Shown here: positions 49,560 through 58,100 of the stretch, one piece after another
Numbering within the stretch: the stretch's first letter is position 1
Layout of the letters: every line of letters starts with the position of its first letter
NCBI GenBank assembly: GCA_041685735.1
Contig: JAWLFE010000003.1
Location: forward strand, 1-64,000
Length of the DNA: 64,000 nt
Direction: 5' to 3'
Source of the DNA: CSSed11-175R1 sp041685735
Lineage (GTDB): Bacteria; Actinomycetota; Nitriliruptoria; Nitriliruptorales; Nitriliruptoraceae
The notes under the pieces: model-generated
Seen by the model: the letters and a program-made list of their open reading frames with translations, nothing else
Told to the model about the DNA's origin: nothing
The model's database searches: none
Program-made: the position numbers and the translations under genes

Positions 49560-49577
49560 ATATGCCGACCGGCACAT
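49560..49577. promoter_or_regulatory. Near-perfect 18-bp palindrome upstream of the peptide-kinase unit
   Basis: ATATGCCGACCGGCACAT has only one mismatched pair plus a non-palindromic centre. It lies 45 bp before the small peptide start, in an AT-richer patch than its surroundings. Further CGGCAC/GTGCCG half-sites occur at about 49600 and 49623. A transcription factor site is likely; the regulator is unknown. Confidence 0.45.
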
Positions 49578-49784
49578 CACTCTTTGTATCGGCACGAGCG
49601 CAGAAAGTCATTAGCGCTGATCTGTGCCGAGCTCAGAGGCTCGCGGACACCCGACGTCGAGCCGCCGGGGACGTCTGGCCCTGGCGGGCTTTGGTTTGGT
49701 TCGTGACCCTGACTATCGTCGAGCGCGTTCGGCGATCCCGTCGAAGACCATGCGCCCACGAGATGGCGCGAAGGAGACCGTCCG

Positions 49785-51323
49785 GTGACCATCGAGCTGC
49801 CGTCCGCCAGGTCCGTCGCGATCAATCCGACCCAGGAGGAGCTCCGGGGATGGGTGCTGGAACTCATGCCGAACGTCGTCGAGACCGAGTTCGGCAACGT
49901 CAACTACAAGGCGCGCATCAAGTCGCGGCTCGCCGGCTCGACCTACTTCGTCTCCGACGAGCCGACGGGCAAGCCGACGATCTCCCGCGCGGAGGCCGAC
50001 GAGTGGGCCGCGAAGCAGGATGCCTACATCGCGGATCAGGACATGGTGCTCATGCAGGGCTACATCGGCCCCGACCCCGAGTTCCGGACCGCGTCGCAGC
50101 TGTACATCGAGCGGTCGAACTCGAACATCCCGGCCATGCAGGATCAGCTGTTCTTCGACCGTGACGAGGACTTCACCCCGGAGTTCACGGTCATCTACAC
50201 CCCCCATCTGTCCGCACCGGGTAAGCCCGACGACTGCCTGATCACGGTCGACCTCGACAACTGGGTCACGCGGGTGTTCGGCTCGGACTACTTCGGCGAG
50301 TCGAAGATGGGCGGCCTGCGGATGTGGAACAAGCTCGTCTACGACCGTGATGGCCTCGCGATGCACTCGGGGGCCAAGACCTTCCCGGCGGATCAGACCG
50401 CCAGCGGCGAGGAGGAACTGGCGCTCATCATCGGTCTGTCCGGAACGGGCAAGACCACGACCACGTTCCGCAACGTCAAGGGATCGCTGCCCGTCCAGGA
50501 CGACTTCATCGGCCTCATGCCGGGTGGCAAGGTCTACACGACCGAGAACGGCTGCTTCGCCAAGACCTTCGGCCTCGACCCCGACGACGAACCCACCATC
50601 TACCAGGGTGCCACCCAGCCCGACGCGTGGCTCGAATCGGTATCGGTCTCCGATGACGGCAAGGTCGACTTCTTCGACACCAACTACACGGCCAACGGGC
50701 GCTGCACCTTCGGGTTGGAGGGCATCCGTCACCGCGACCCCCGTGACCTGCCGATCGCGCGCTACCTGTTCATCCTGAACCGCAACGAGACCATCATCCC
50801 GGCCGTCGCCAAGCTCAAGCCCGAGCAGGCCGCCTACTACTTCATGCTCGGTGAGACCAAGGGGACCTCGGCCGGTGGGGCGGCCGAAGCGGGCAAGAGC
50901 CTGCGCGTCCCCGGGACCAACCCGTTCTGGTTCGAAGAGGACTCCTCACAGGGCAACCGCCTGCTGGAACTGCTCGACCGGTCCGGGCTGGAGGTCTACC
51001 TGCTGAGCACCGGCCGGGTCGGTGGGTCGGCCGACGACGAGCGATCGAAGAAGGTCAAGATCCCGCACTCCGCCGCGGTCCAGCACGGCATCGTCGACGG
51101 CACGATCCAGTGGGAGGAGGATCCGGACTTCGGCTACTTCGTCGCCCGGTCGATCCCCGGGTTCGATGACGAGGAACTCCTGCAGCCGCGCAAGCTCTAC
51201 GAGCGGCAGGGCCGCAGTGACGAATACGAGGCGGCGGTCGCGACACTCAAGGCCGACCGCGCGGAGTACCTCGCGAGGTTCACCGGGCTCGACGAGCGGA
51301 TCGTCGGCGGCGCCGGCGTCTGA
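49785..51323 (+). CDS. pckA: Phosphoenolpyruvate carboxykinase, ATP type
   Basis: The 512-residue enzyme should convert oxaloacetate and ATP to PEP, CO2 and ADP for gluconeogenesis. The kinase P-loop is GLSGTGKTT at 217-225. Other family elements are TENGCFAKTFGLDPDDEPTIYQ, FFDTNYTANGR and YYFMLGETKGTSAGG. Most actinobacteria use the unrelated-looking GTP form, which has an FGGR...ACGKTN pattern not seen here. A TATCGT -10-like hexamer lies near 49714. The sequence departs from the Escherichia coli type at the Walker B region (VQDDFIGLM instead of GDDEHGW), so it is a divergent branch. Confidence 0.9.
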   Translation: MTIELPSARSVAINPTQEELRGWVLELMPNVVETEFGNVNYKARIKSRLAGSTYFVSDEPTGKPTISRAEADEWAAKQDAYIADQDMVLMQGYIGPDPEFRTASQLYIERSNSNIPAMQDQLFFDRDEDFTPEFTVIYTPHLSAPGKPDDCLITVDLDNWVTRVFGSDYFGESKMGGLRMWNKLVYDRDGLAMHSGAKTFPADQTASGEEELALIIGLSGTGKTTTTFRNVKGSLPVQDDFIGLMPGGKVYTTENGCFAKTFGLDPDDEPTIYQGATQPDAWLESVSVSDDGKVDFFDTNYTANGRCTFGLEGIRHRDPRDLPIARYLFILNRNETIIPAVAKLKPEQAAYYFMLGETKGTSAGGAAEAGKSLRVPGTNPFWFEEDSSQGNRLLELLDRSGLEVYLLSTGRVGGSADDERSKKVKIPHSAAVQHGIVDGTIQWEEDPDFGYFVARSIPGFDDEELLQPRKLYERQGRSDEYEAAVATLKADRAEYLARFTGLDERIVGGAGV

Positions 51324-51371
51324 GACCCCGGGACGCGTTAGCCTGCCTCCGTCGGGGAAGGCAGGTGGTCG

Positions 51372-54300
51372 GTGCAACCGCTGGAGGTCGTGCTGTTCGG
51401 CGGCTTCGCGCTGCGCCGGGGCAGCGACACGGTCCCGCCGATCCCGTCACGGGTGGGCCGGTCCCTGTTCGCCTACCTCGTGGTCAACCGTGGGGTGCCG
51501 CAGACGCGTGAACGACTGGTTGCGGAGCTCTGGCCGGAGCTCTCGGAGGTCCGTGGTCGTCGTCGCCTGAGCCACACGCTCTGGCAACTCCAGGATGCGC
51601 TCGGCGAGCTGCCGGGCGGCTCGTCCTACCTCGAGGTCCAGGCCGACACCCTGGCGTTCAGCCCGTCGGCGGCGTTGCGGGTCGACGTCGACGAGTTCGA
51701 GACGGGCCTCGAACAGCTGCGCCACCTCCGCGATGACCGGGCGATGCGCGCCCGCGACCTGGGGCGCCTGGAGGAGGTGGTCGACCTCTACCGGGGCGAC
51801 TTCCTCGATGGCCACTACGAACCGTGGGTGCGCAGCGAGCAGGAGCGCCTCGGCCAGCGCTACCTCGAGGCACTCGGCCTGCTGGTCGGCGTGACCAAAC
51901 GGTTCGGCGCGTACGACGATGCCTTGGTGTACGCGCGCCGACTGACCAACCAGGCGCCGCTCCGCGAGGATGCACATCGTGAGGTGATGCGGCTGTCGAT
52001 GCTGCTCGGGCGCCCGGCCGAGGCGCTCCGGCAGTACGAGCGGTGCGTCGAGGTGCTGGCCGACGAGCTCGGTACCGCGCCGGCGGTCGAGACCACCGGA
52101 CTGTACGAGCGCGTGCTGCGGCAACAACGGATCGGACCTGACGCCCCGCTGGAGGCCGTCCACCCGGGCCCGTTCCCGGATCGTCCGCCGCTCGTCGGCC
52201 GTGACCGTGAGCGCCAGGCCGCGATCGCGGTCCTGGAATCCGGCCTGGGTGGACGGGGTGGGGCGGTCCTGGTCGAGGGCGATCCGGGGGTCGGCAAGAC
52301 CCGGTTGCTGGAGGAGATCGTCGAGGACGGCGGGTGGCGCGGGTTCGCCGTACTGTCGACGTCCTGCACCGCCGCGGAGGTCGGCGGTGCGTTCAGCGTG
52401 GTCCAGGGGCTGCTCGCCGGCTGGCTGACGGCATTGCGGGTCGAACACCTGCGCCATCGCGTCGAGCCGGTCTGGTTGGAACAGGTCGCGAAGCTGGTGC
52501 CGGCGTTGCGGCGGGTCGTGCCGGCCGCGCCCGACACCCCACCGGACCTCGACCGGGCCGAGGGTGCACAGCGCATGCGGGACGCGTTCGTGCGGGTGCT
52601 CGTCGCCCTCGCGGAGGTCGACCCGACGTTGGTCGTGGTCGACGACATCCAGTGGTCGGACGACGAGAGCCTGGACGTCCTGGCGGCCCTGGCGTCCGAG
52701 CTCGCGACCCATCGACTCGCGCTCGTCGTCGGCTACCGCGCCGACGAGGCCCGGTCCCGGGAGGGCGTCTGGGAGGCGGTGCAGCGGATCGACCGTGTCG
52801 CGCGCCCGACCCGGTTGCTCCTCGGGCCGATGGACGCGTTCTCGCTGGGTGAGCTGGTCCGGTCGGTGGCGCGTGGGCACCAGGTCGATCCCTCCGCGAT
52901 CTCCCGGTTGCAGCGTGAAACCGGGGGCAACCCCCTGTTCGTCGTGGAGACCCTGCGTGAGCTGGCGCACGCGGACGACCTCGTGGCGTTGGGCTCGGAC
53001 GATCCGACGCGGTTGCCGGTCCCGGGCAGCATCCGCGATCTGATCCTCACACGCCTGGATCGGCTCCCGGCGGAGGGTCGGTCGGTGCTGGAGGTCGCGG
53101 CCGTGGCCGGGGATCGCTCGGACCTCGACATGCTGGCGGCCGCGATCGAACTGCCGCGGTCGGCCGTGGTGGGTGCGGTCGACCTGCTGGTCCGGCGCAG
53201 CCTGCTCCGGGAGCTCGACGACGGCTTCGGCCTGCACCACGATCAGGTCCGGCGGGTCGCCCTGGATGCCATCGATCCGCAGGCCCTGCGGGTGCTGCAT
53301 CGTCGGGTCGGCCACGCCCTCGAGGTGCAGGCTCCGGACGATGTCGAGCGGCTCGCACACCACTTCGACGCCGGGGGCGAGACCCGTCGGGCGGTCCACT
53401 ACCTGTGGGCCTCCGCGCGGCGCGCCGTGTCCCTGCACGCCTACGCCACCGCCGATGCCTTCTACCGCCGCGCGTCCGATCGCCAGGCCGGGGCCCCGGC
53501 GTCGCTGACGGCGCGGTTCGAACTGCTCGCCGAACACGAGGACGTGCTGGACGTCCTGGGGGAGCGGGAGCGCCAGCGACAGGTCGTCGACGAGCTCGCG
53601 ACCCTGGCCGGCGATGACGCCCGCAACAACATCGAGGTGACCCGCCGGCGGGCGCTGCTGGATGCGGAGCTCGGCGGGTTGTCGACCGCGGTCGACCTGG
53701 CGGACCGGGCGGTCGCAGCCGCCGAGGACCTCGGTGATCCGGCCGTGCTCCGCCTCTGCCTGCAGGCCGCGGCCAGTGTGCGGTCCTGGATGGGGCGGCG
53801 TGATGAGGCGGTGCCACTGCTCGAACGCGCCATCGTCGCCGCAGGGAGCTCGATCGCCGCAGCGGCGTCGCGCACGACGTTGGCGTCGATCCTCCGTGAG
53901 CTGCACCGGTACGACGACGCCGTGGCGCACCTGACCGCCGCCCGGGCCGTGGCCGAGGATGCGGGGGAGCTGCGTGAACAGGCCCGCGCGCTGGGGGTGC
54001 TCGGGTCGATCCGTATGGAGACGGGGGATGGTCTCCAGGCGGTCGAGCTGTACCGCGCGAGCCTGGAGCTCTGCGAGCGGATCGGCTTCCGCCGGGGTGC
54101 CGCGCTCAACCTCGTGAACCTCGCGAACGTACTCTACGTGCACAACGACATGGCGGGCTCCCTCGATGCGCATGACCGGGCCGGACGGATCTTCCGCTCG
54201 TTGGACGACCCCCGCGGTGTGGCGCTCGTCGGGCTGAATCGCGGCTCGGTTCGGCACGCGCTGCTCGGCGCCGACGACGACGCCGAGCGTGACGTCACCG

Positions 54301-55187
54301 CCGCGTTGGCCTACTTCGAGCAGGTCGGAGACGCGCTGCTGGAGGGTTCGTGTCGCGACACCCTCGCGTCGCTGGCGATCCGGCGGGGCGAGCTGGACAC
54401 GGCGTCACGGCACGTCGACCGCGGCCTGCGGGTCGCCGGTCAGGGTGCGGCCAGGGCCGAGGTACAGCTCCTGCAGCGCCGGGCCGAGCTGCACCTGCTG
54501 CAGGGACGGGCGGTCGCAGCGCGGCAGGACCTGGAGTCGGCCAGGCAGGTGGCCGCGACGCATCGGCTGGAGGAACTCCTGCCGGGGGTCCTGGCGTGGC
54601 TCGGTCGCGCATGGCTGCACCTCGACGACGCGGACGCCGCCCTGGAGCTGACCACGGCCGCGGTCGGGCTCCTGGGCATCGGGGTCGATCGCGAGTTGGA
54701 CATCCGGCTGGCCCACCACGACACCCTGCAGGCGGCAGGCCACCCGACGGCCGCGGAGGAAGCTGCGCACGAGGGCGCGGTCATCGCCCGTGAGATGCTC
54801 GGTTCGCTGGACCCCGCGATGCGGGAGCGGGCAGCCGCCCAGGATCCGCAGGCACGACTCCTGGCGATCGGCGCGATCGCTGCCCCGCGGACCCTCACGA
54901 TCACTGTGGCTTCCCGCGTGACGCCGCTGGGCCGTGCCGTGCGGCCCGACGACCTCGTCGAGGTCGGACTGCAGCTCCCCCGGAGCGGCGGTCCCGCGGA
55001 CCCGATCGAGCGGCGGCGCTGGCTGTTGGCGGAGGTGGTCCACCAGATCGTCGAGCAGGAGGGTGCCCCCACCGTGGCCGATCTCGCGGGGATCCTGGAG
55101 GTCAGTGGGGCCACGGTGCGTCGTGATCTGGCGGCGCTGCGCGGGGCCGGCCAGACGCTGCCGACGCGGGGTGCCAGCACGGGATGA
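51372..55187 (+). CDS. Giant BTAD/AAA/TPR regulator with N-terminal SARP and C-terminal DeoR-type DNA-binding domains
   Basis: The 1271-residue protein begins with an OmpR-like winged helix (about 5-95) and a bacterial transcriptional activation domain (about 100-255). An AAA/STAND ATPase follows with Walker A GDPGVGKT at 303-310 and Walker B-like LVVVDDIQWSDDES. About 500 residues of TPR-like helices come next. The last 55 residues add VADLAGILEVSGATVRRDLAALRGAGQTLPTRG, a clear DeoR-type helix-turn-helix. A TAGCCT -10-like hexamer lies at 51339..51344, 27 bases before the GTG start. Such SARP/STAND proteins activate genes on ligand binding; the target here may be the downstream peptide-kinase genes. 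Confidence 0.9.
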   Translation: MQPLEVVLFGGFALRRGSDTVPPIPSRVGRSLFAYLVVNRGVPQTRERLVAELWPELSEVRGRRRLSHTLWQLQDALGELPGGSSYLEVQADTLAFSPSAALRVDVDEFETGLEQLRHLRDDRAMRARDLGRLEEVVDLYRGDFLDGHYEPWVRSEQERLGQRYLEALGLLVGVTKRFGAYDDALVYARRLTNQAPLREDAHREVMRLSMLLGRPAEALRQYERCVEVLADELGTAPAVETTGLYERVLRQQRIGPDAPLEAVHPGPFPDRPPLVGRDRERQAAIAVLESGLGGRGGAVLVEGDPGVGKTRLLEEIVEDGGWRGFAVLSTSCTAAEVGGAFSVVQGLLAGWLTALRVEHLRHRVEPVWLEQVAKLVPALRRVVPAAPDTPPDLDRAEGAQRMRDAFVRVLVALAEVDPTLVVVDDIQWSDDESLDVLAALASELATHRLALVVGYRADEARSREGVWEAVQRIDRVARPTRLLLGPMDAFSLGELVRSVARGHQVDPSAISRLQRETGGNPLFVVETLRELAHADDLVALGSDDPTRLPVPGSIRDLILTRLDRLPAEGRSVLEVAAVAGDRSDLDMLAAAIELPRSAVVGAVDLLVRRSLLRELDDGFGLHHDQVRRVALDAIDPQALRVLHRRVGHALEVQAPDDVERLAHHFDAGGETRRAVHYLWASARRAVSLHAYATADAFYRRASDRQAGAPASLTARFELLAEHEDVLDVLGERERQRQVVDELATLAGDDARNNIEVTRRRALLDAELGGLSTAVDLADRAVAAAEDLGDPAVLRLCLQAAASVRSWMGRRDEAVPLLERAIVAAGSSIAAAASRTTLASILRELHRYDDAVAHLTAARAVAEDAGELREQARALGVLGSIRMETGDGLQAVELYRASLELCERIGFRRGAALNLVNLANVLYVHNDMAGSLDAHDRAGRIFRSLDDPRGVALVGLNRGSVRHALLGADDDAERDVTAALAYFEQVGDALLEGSCRDTLASLAIRRGELDTASRHVDRGLRVAGQGAARAEVQLLQRRAELHLLQGRAVAARQDLESARQVAATHRLEELLPGVLAWLGRAWLHLDDADAALELTTAAVGLLGIGVDRELDIRLAHHDTLQAAGHPTAAEEAAHEGAVIAREMLGSLDPAMRERAAAQDPQARLLAIGAIAAPRTLTITVASRVTPLGRAVRPDDLVEVGLQLPRSGGPADPIERRRWLLAEVVHQIVEQEGAPTVADLAGILEVSGATVRRDLAALRGAGQTLPTRGASTG

Positions 55188-55310
55188 GCGCAAGGTTCGG
55201 CTGATCGGACCGGCGACCGAGAGAGTCGGGAGACACCGGTCGGGTTGGGTGCAGAAGGTTCGTACGGGTCGCCGTACGAGCCCGTCGCCCCCCGACCCGA
55301 AGGATCTCCC

Positions 55311-55409
55311 GTGAAGCGTCGCCTGACCGCCCTGGCCCTCATGACCTCCCTCTTCATGTTGGCCGCGCACCCGGTTCTCGCCGGAACCGCGAACGCCGGC
55401 TGGTCGTAG
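55311..55409 (+). CDS. Short secreted-type peptide precursor (32 aa) upstream of a histidine kinase
   Basis: A GTG at 55311 follows GAAGGA by 6 bases and opens a 32-codon frame. It has a basic start (VKRRLTAL), a hydrophobic core (ALMTSLFMLAA), a signal-peptidase-like site HPVLA/G and an eight-residue tail GTANAGWS. It lies 123 bp after the giant regulator and 155 bp before an orphan histidine kinase on the same strand. The layout mirrors the peptide gene at 49387..49515, and both mature tails contain Ala-Gly-Trp. No family is known to me. Confidence 0.6.
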   Translation: MKRRLTALALMTSLFMLAAHPVLAGTANAGWS

Positions 55410-55419
55410 GCCAGCACCC

Positions 55420-55445
55420 GCAGGTCGAGCCTGCCGTCGACCTGC
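55420..55445 (+). terminator. Hairpin between peptide gene and kinase gene
   Basis: GCAGGTCGA pairs perfectly with TCGACCTGC around an 8-base loop, 10 bp after the peptide stop. It could be a terminator or attenuator that makes the peptide message more abundant than the kinase message. Confidence 0.45.
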
Positions 55446-55564
55446 TCCCACCCGTCCAGACCCAGCGGATGCGTCAGCGCCGGCGTGGCGGGGACGATCC
55501 GAGCAACGGGGGGACCGTCCGCGCCCGACCCCGGTGAGCCAGATCCGGTGACCTGGAGTGCCAG

Positions 55565-56410
55565 ATGTCGATGCCCTCGGGATCGAGCCGTCGTGGATGG
55601 CTCGGCATCGTCCGTCGTGCGCTGCCATCACGACGCCCGACGGCTCGGGAGCTCCAGCCGGAGGGTGGTCGCTCCGGCCCACCGGGTGACGACGCCGATG
55701 TGGCCGAGCGGGAGCGCGCCCTCGTGGCGCAGCGCGCGGCCCTGGTGCAGATCATCTCGCACGAGCTGCGTACGCCGCTGACGGTGCTGCGGGGCAGCGT
55801 GGAGACGCTGATCGAACGCGACACGTTGGCTGATCCGGGCAGTCGCGAGCTCGTGCTCGCCATGGAGCGCGCGGTGCTGCGCCTGCAGGACCTCGTCGAG
55901 GTCTCCCTGGCCGCCGCCGACGAGCTGGACGACGGCCTCGACTGCCGCCAGGACGTCGACGTCGCCGCCCTCGTGGAACACGCGGTCGGCTCACTCGGTC
56001 CGAGGTTGCGCCGGCGCCTGCAGATCGACATCCCCGCGGGCGCGTCGGTGGTCACGGTCGAACCGCAGCTGTGGCTGACGCTGCGCTGCCTGCTCGACAA
56101 CGCCGACAAGTTCTCGCCGGAGGACGGGGTCGTGCGCGTGCGCTTCCTGGAGACGGATCAGGCGGTGATCATCAGCGTCGAGGATGATGGCCCCGGACTG
56201 CCCGATGGCTTCGGTGAGGAGGCCTTCGAGCCGTTCGTGCAGGCCGACGCGACCGAGCGGCGCAGCCACCCCGGGCTCGGGATGGGGTTGTACACGGCCC
56301 GGCGGCTCGCCCGGCGGCTCGGCGGTGATGTGGTGCTCCAGAGCCGGGATGCGGGACACGGCAGCCTCGCGCAGGTGCGCCTGCCCCGCGACGCGCAGCC
56401 CGCGGCCTGA
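55565..56410 (+). CDS. Soluble orphan histidine kinase
   Basis: The 281-residue kinase has no transmembrane segment. A basic, Pro-rich N-terminus of 45 residues leads to a short helix, HisKA with His66 in QIISHELRTPLTVL and an HATPase domain (LLDNADKFSPEDG, EDDGPGLPDGFG, GLGMGLYTARRLARRLGG). The ATG at 55565 follows GGAG by 8 bases. It is downstream of a small secreted-type peptide gene and the giant BTAD regulator, and convergent with the Ser/Thr kinase. No response regulator is adjacent. Being soluble, it cannot sense an external peptide directly without a membrane partner. Confidence 0.87.
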   Translation: MSMPSGSSRRGWLGIVRRALPSRRPTARELQPEGGRSGPPGDDADVAERERALVAQRAALVQIISHELRTPLTVLRGSVETLIERDTLADPGSRELVLAMERAVLRLQDLVEVSLAAADELDDGLDCRQDVDVAALVEHAVGSLGPRLRRRLQIDIPAGASVVTVEPQLWLTLRCLLDNADKFSPEDGVVRVRFLETDQAVIISVEDDGPGLPDGFGEEAFEPFVQADATERRSHPGLGMGLYTARRLARRLGGDVVLQSRDAGHGSLAQVRLPRDAQPAA

Positions 56411-56444
56411 TCGGCCGATCGCCGTGAGGGTCCGTTGCCGGCGG

Positions 56445-57938
56445 TCACCCGGTGCTGGTGCGGAGCTCGACCCGGGCGCAGCCCTGCGCGTCGAGCACGA
56501 CCTCGGCCGTGGCGTCCGGGACGACGTCGGGATCTGCACGCACCGTGACCTCCTCGTCCGGGTCCAGGGTCGGGAAGACGAAGAGCTCGCCACTGGCTGG
56601 GCGGTAGAGCGCCGGGGTCTCGCGCCCGTCGCAGTTGAAGTCTCCGAACAGCAACGTGTCCGGCTCGTCACCGGGCAGGTCGAAGCGTCGGAGCTGTCCG
56701 TCGATGGCGACCTCCAGGACCTGCCCGTCCCAGGCGGCCGGCACGCTGCAGCCCCGGCCATCGATGTCGGCGGGCTGCGTCGGAGCGTTCAGGATGGGCG
56801 TGACGGCGTCCGGACATGCCGGTGGTGCAGCGCGTGGAGTGACGACCGGCTCGGTCGGCTCGGCGGGGCGCTCCTCGGGGTCGATGTCGGTTGGCTCATC
56901 AGCCCCCGACGCGGGGGGTCGGCCCCGTGTCGGGTCCGCCGGCTGCTCCGGCAGGGTGTGCTGGATGGTGGCTTGCTCTCCGCCGCTCGTTGCCAGCCAC
57001 GTGACGATCCCGACGGGGATGGAGACGACCAAGGCCGCTGCGACGAGCAGCAGTCGCCGATCCGTCGATGGTCGGATCGTCGGGGAGACGGCCGCCGGTG
57101 GTGGCGACGGTCCGGAGCTGAGCCGACGCCGGGAAGCATCGAGGGCGTCTGCCATCTCGGCGATCGTGGAGAACCGCTCCGCGGGGTCGCGGTGCAGACC
57201 GCGATCGATGATCGCCGCGAGATCGGACGGGACCTCGACCAGCTCGTCTGCCGGGACGTGGCTGCCCCGTCCCGACGCCGTGAGCGTCTCCTGGGGGTTC
57301 GACCCGGTGGCGGGGGGCACGCCGGTCAGTGCCGCGTAGAGGGTCGCGGCGAGCCCGTAGATGTCGGTGGTCGCGTCGCGCGGTTGCCCGTCCACGCTGC
57401 TCGCCGGATCGAGGTAGTCGGCGGTGCCGATGGCCGGGTCGGGCTCGCCGCGGAGGTGTGCTGCTCCGACGTCGGCCACCAGCGGGCGCCCTTCGGCGTC
57501 GAACAGGATGTTGGTCGGCTTCAGGTCCCCGTGGATGATCCCGGTGTCGTGGCTCGCGGCCAGGGCCGCGCCGATACGCGCGCCCAGGTCCGCGACCTGG
57601 ATCGCGTCGAGCCCGCCCTGGAGGCGACCGAGCAGGTCGGCCAGGGATCCCCCCGGGGCGTAGCGGGTGACGATCGCGACACCTGGATCATCCGCGACGA
57701 TGTCGAGGATCGGCAGGATGCCCGGGTGCGACAGACGTGCCAACGCGTCGGCGTCCTGACGGAGCGCGTCGAGCGCCGCGCGGTCCGTGTCGAGCAGCAG
57801 TCGCTTGATCGCCACGACCCGGCCGGGCCGTCCGGCAGGTTCGGCCCGCCAGACCTCAGCGATCGGACCCTGGCCGATGCGATCACGCAGGACGTACCCG
57901 GGGAACGGTTGGCTGGACGCGCCCTGCGCCGTCGCCAT
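56445..57938 (-). CDS. Membrane Ser/Thr protein kinase (PknB-type kinase domain)
   Basis: The 497-residue protein has an N-terminal kinase domain (about 15-275) with the VAIK lysine, a catalytic loop HGDLKPTN and the metal motif DVG in place of DFG. Catalytic Asp and Lys are kept, so activity is plausible, but HRD is changed to HGD, making it a non-RD kinase. One transmembrane helix (about 290-312) leads to a Pro/Glu-rich linker. An external domain with paired cysteines follows (CPDAVTP...GRGCSVPAAW, DFNCDGRETPALYRP). The last motif resembles an FG-GAP/VCBS-like repeat strand rather than PASTA. The ligand is unknown. Confidence 0.87.
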   Translation of the reverse strand: MATAQGASSQPFPGYVLRDRIGQGPIAEVWRAEPAGRPGRVVAIKRLLLDTDRAALDALRQDADALARLSHPGILPILDIVADDPGVAIVTRYAPGGSLADLLGRLQGGLDAIQVADLGARIGAALAASHDTGIIHGDLKPTNILFDAEGRPLVADVGAAHLRGEPDPAIGTADYLDPASSVDGQPRDATTDIYGLAATLYAALTGVPPATGSNPQETLTASGRGSHVPADELVEVPSDLAAIIDRGLHRDPAERFSTIAEMADALDASRRRLSSGPSPPPAAVSPTIRPSTDRRLLLVAAALVVSIPVGIVTWLATSGGEQATIQHTLPEQPADPTRGRPPASGADEPTDIDPEERPAEPTEPVVTPRAAPPACPDAVTPILNAPTQPADIDGRGCSVPAAWDGQVLEVAIDGQLRRFDLPGDEPDTLLFGDFNCDGRETPALYRPASGELFVFPTLDPDEEVTVRADPDVVPDATAEVVLDAQGCARVELRTSTG

Positions 57939-57951
57939 CAGCTCCCCCGTA

Positions 57952-57994
57952 CCGGTCCGAGCCAGCCTACTGGTCGTAGGCTGGCTCGGACCGG
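57952..57994. promoter_or_regulatory. Perfect 19-bp inverted repeat before the Ser/Thr kinase gene
   Basis: CCGGTCCGAGCCAGCCTAC pairs exactly with GTAGGCTGGCTCGGACCGG around TGGTC. It starts 14 bp upstream of the kinase gene. Each arm contains TAGGCT, a -10-like hexamer in this genome, once on each strand. It could be a bidirectional promoter/operator or a terminator for the convergent side. Confidence 0.6.
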
Positions 57995-58100
57995 CGGGGG
58001 TCGATGGCTATCCCCAAGTACTGAGGAACATCAGGATGCACGGAGTAATACGGGAGGCTATGGTGTGTCCATCAACCGGATGGCGTGCCAGGGGGGATGC

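Noticed and set aside
56184..58100. Upstream 639 codons of the LysM-gene frame
   Set aside because: Antisense to the Ser/Thr kinase; the real start is the ATG at 58101 after GGGGGA.
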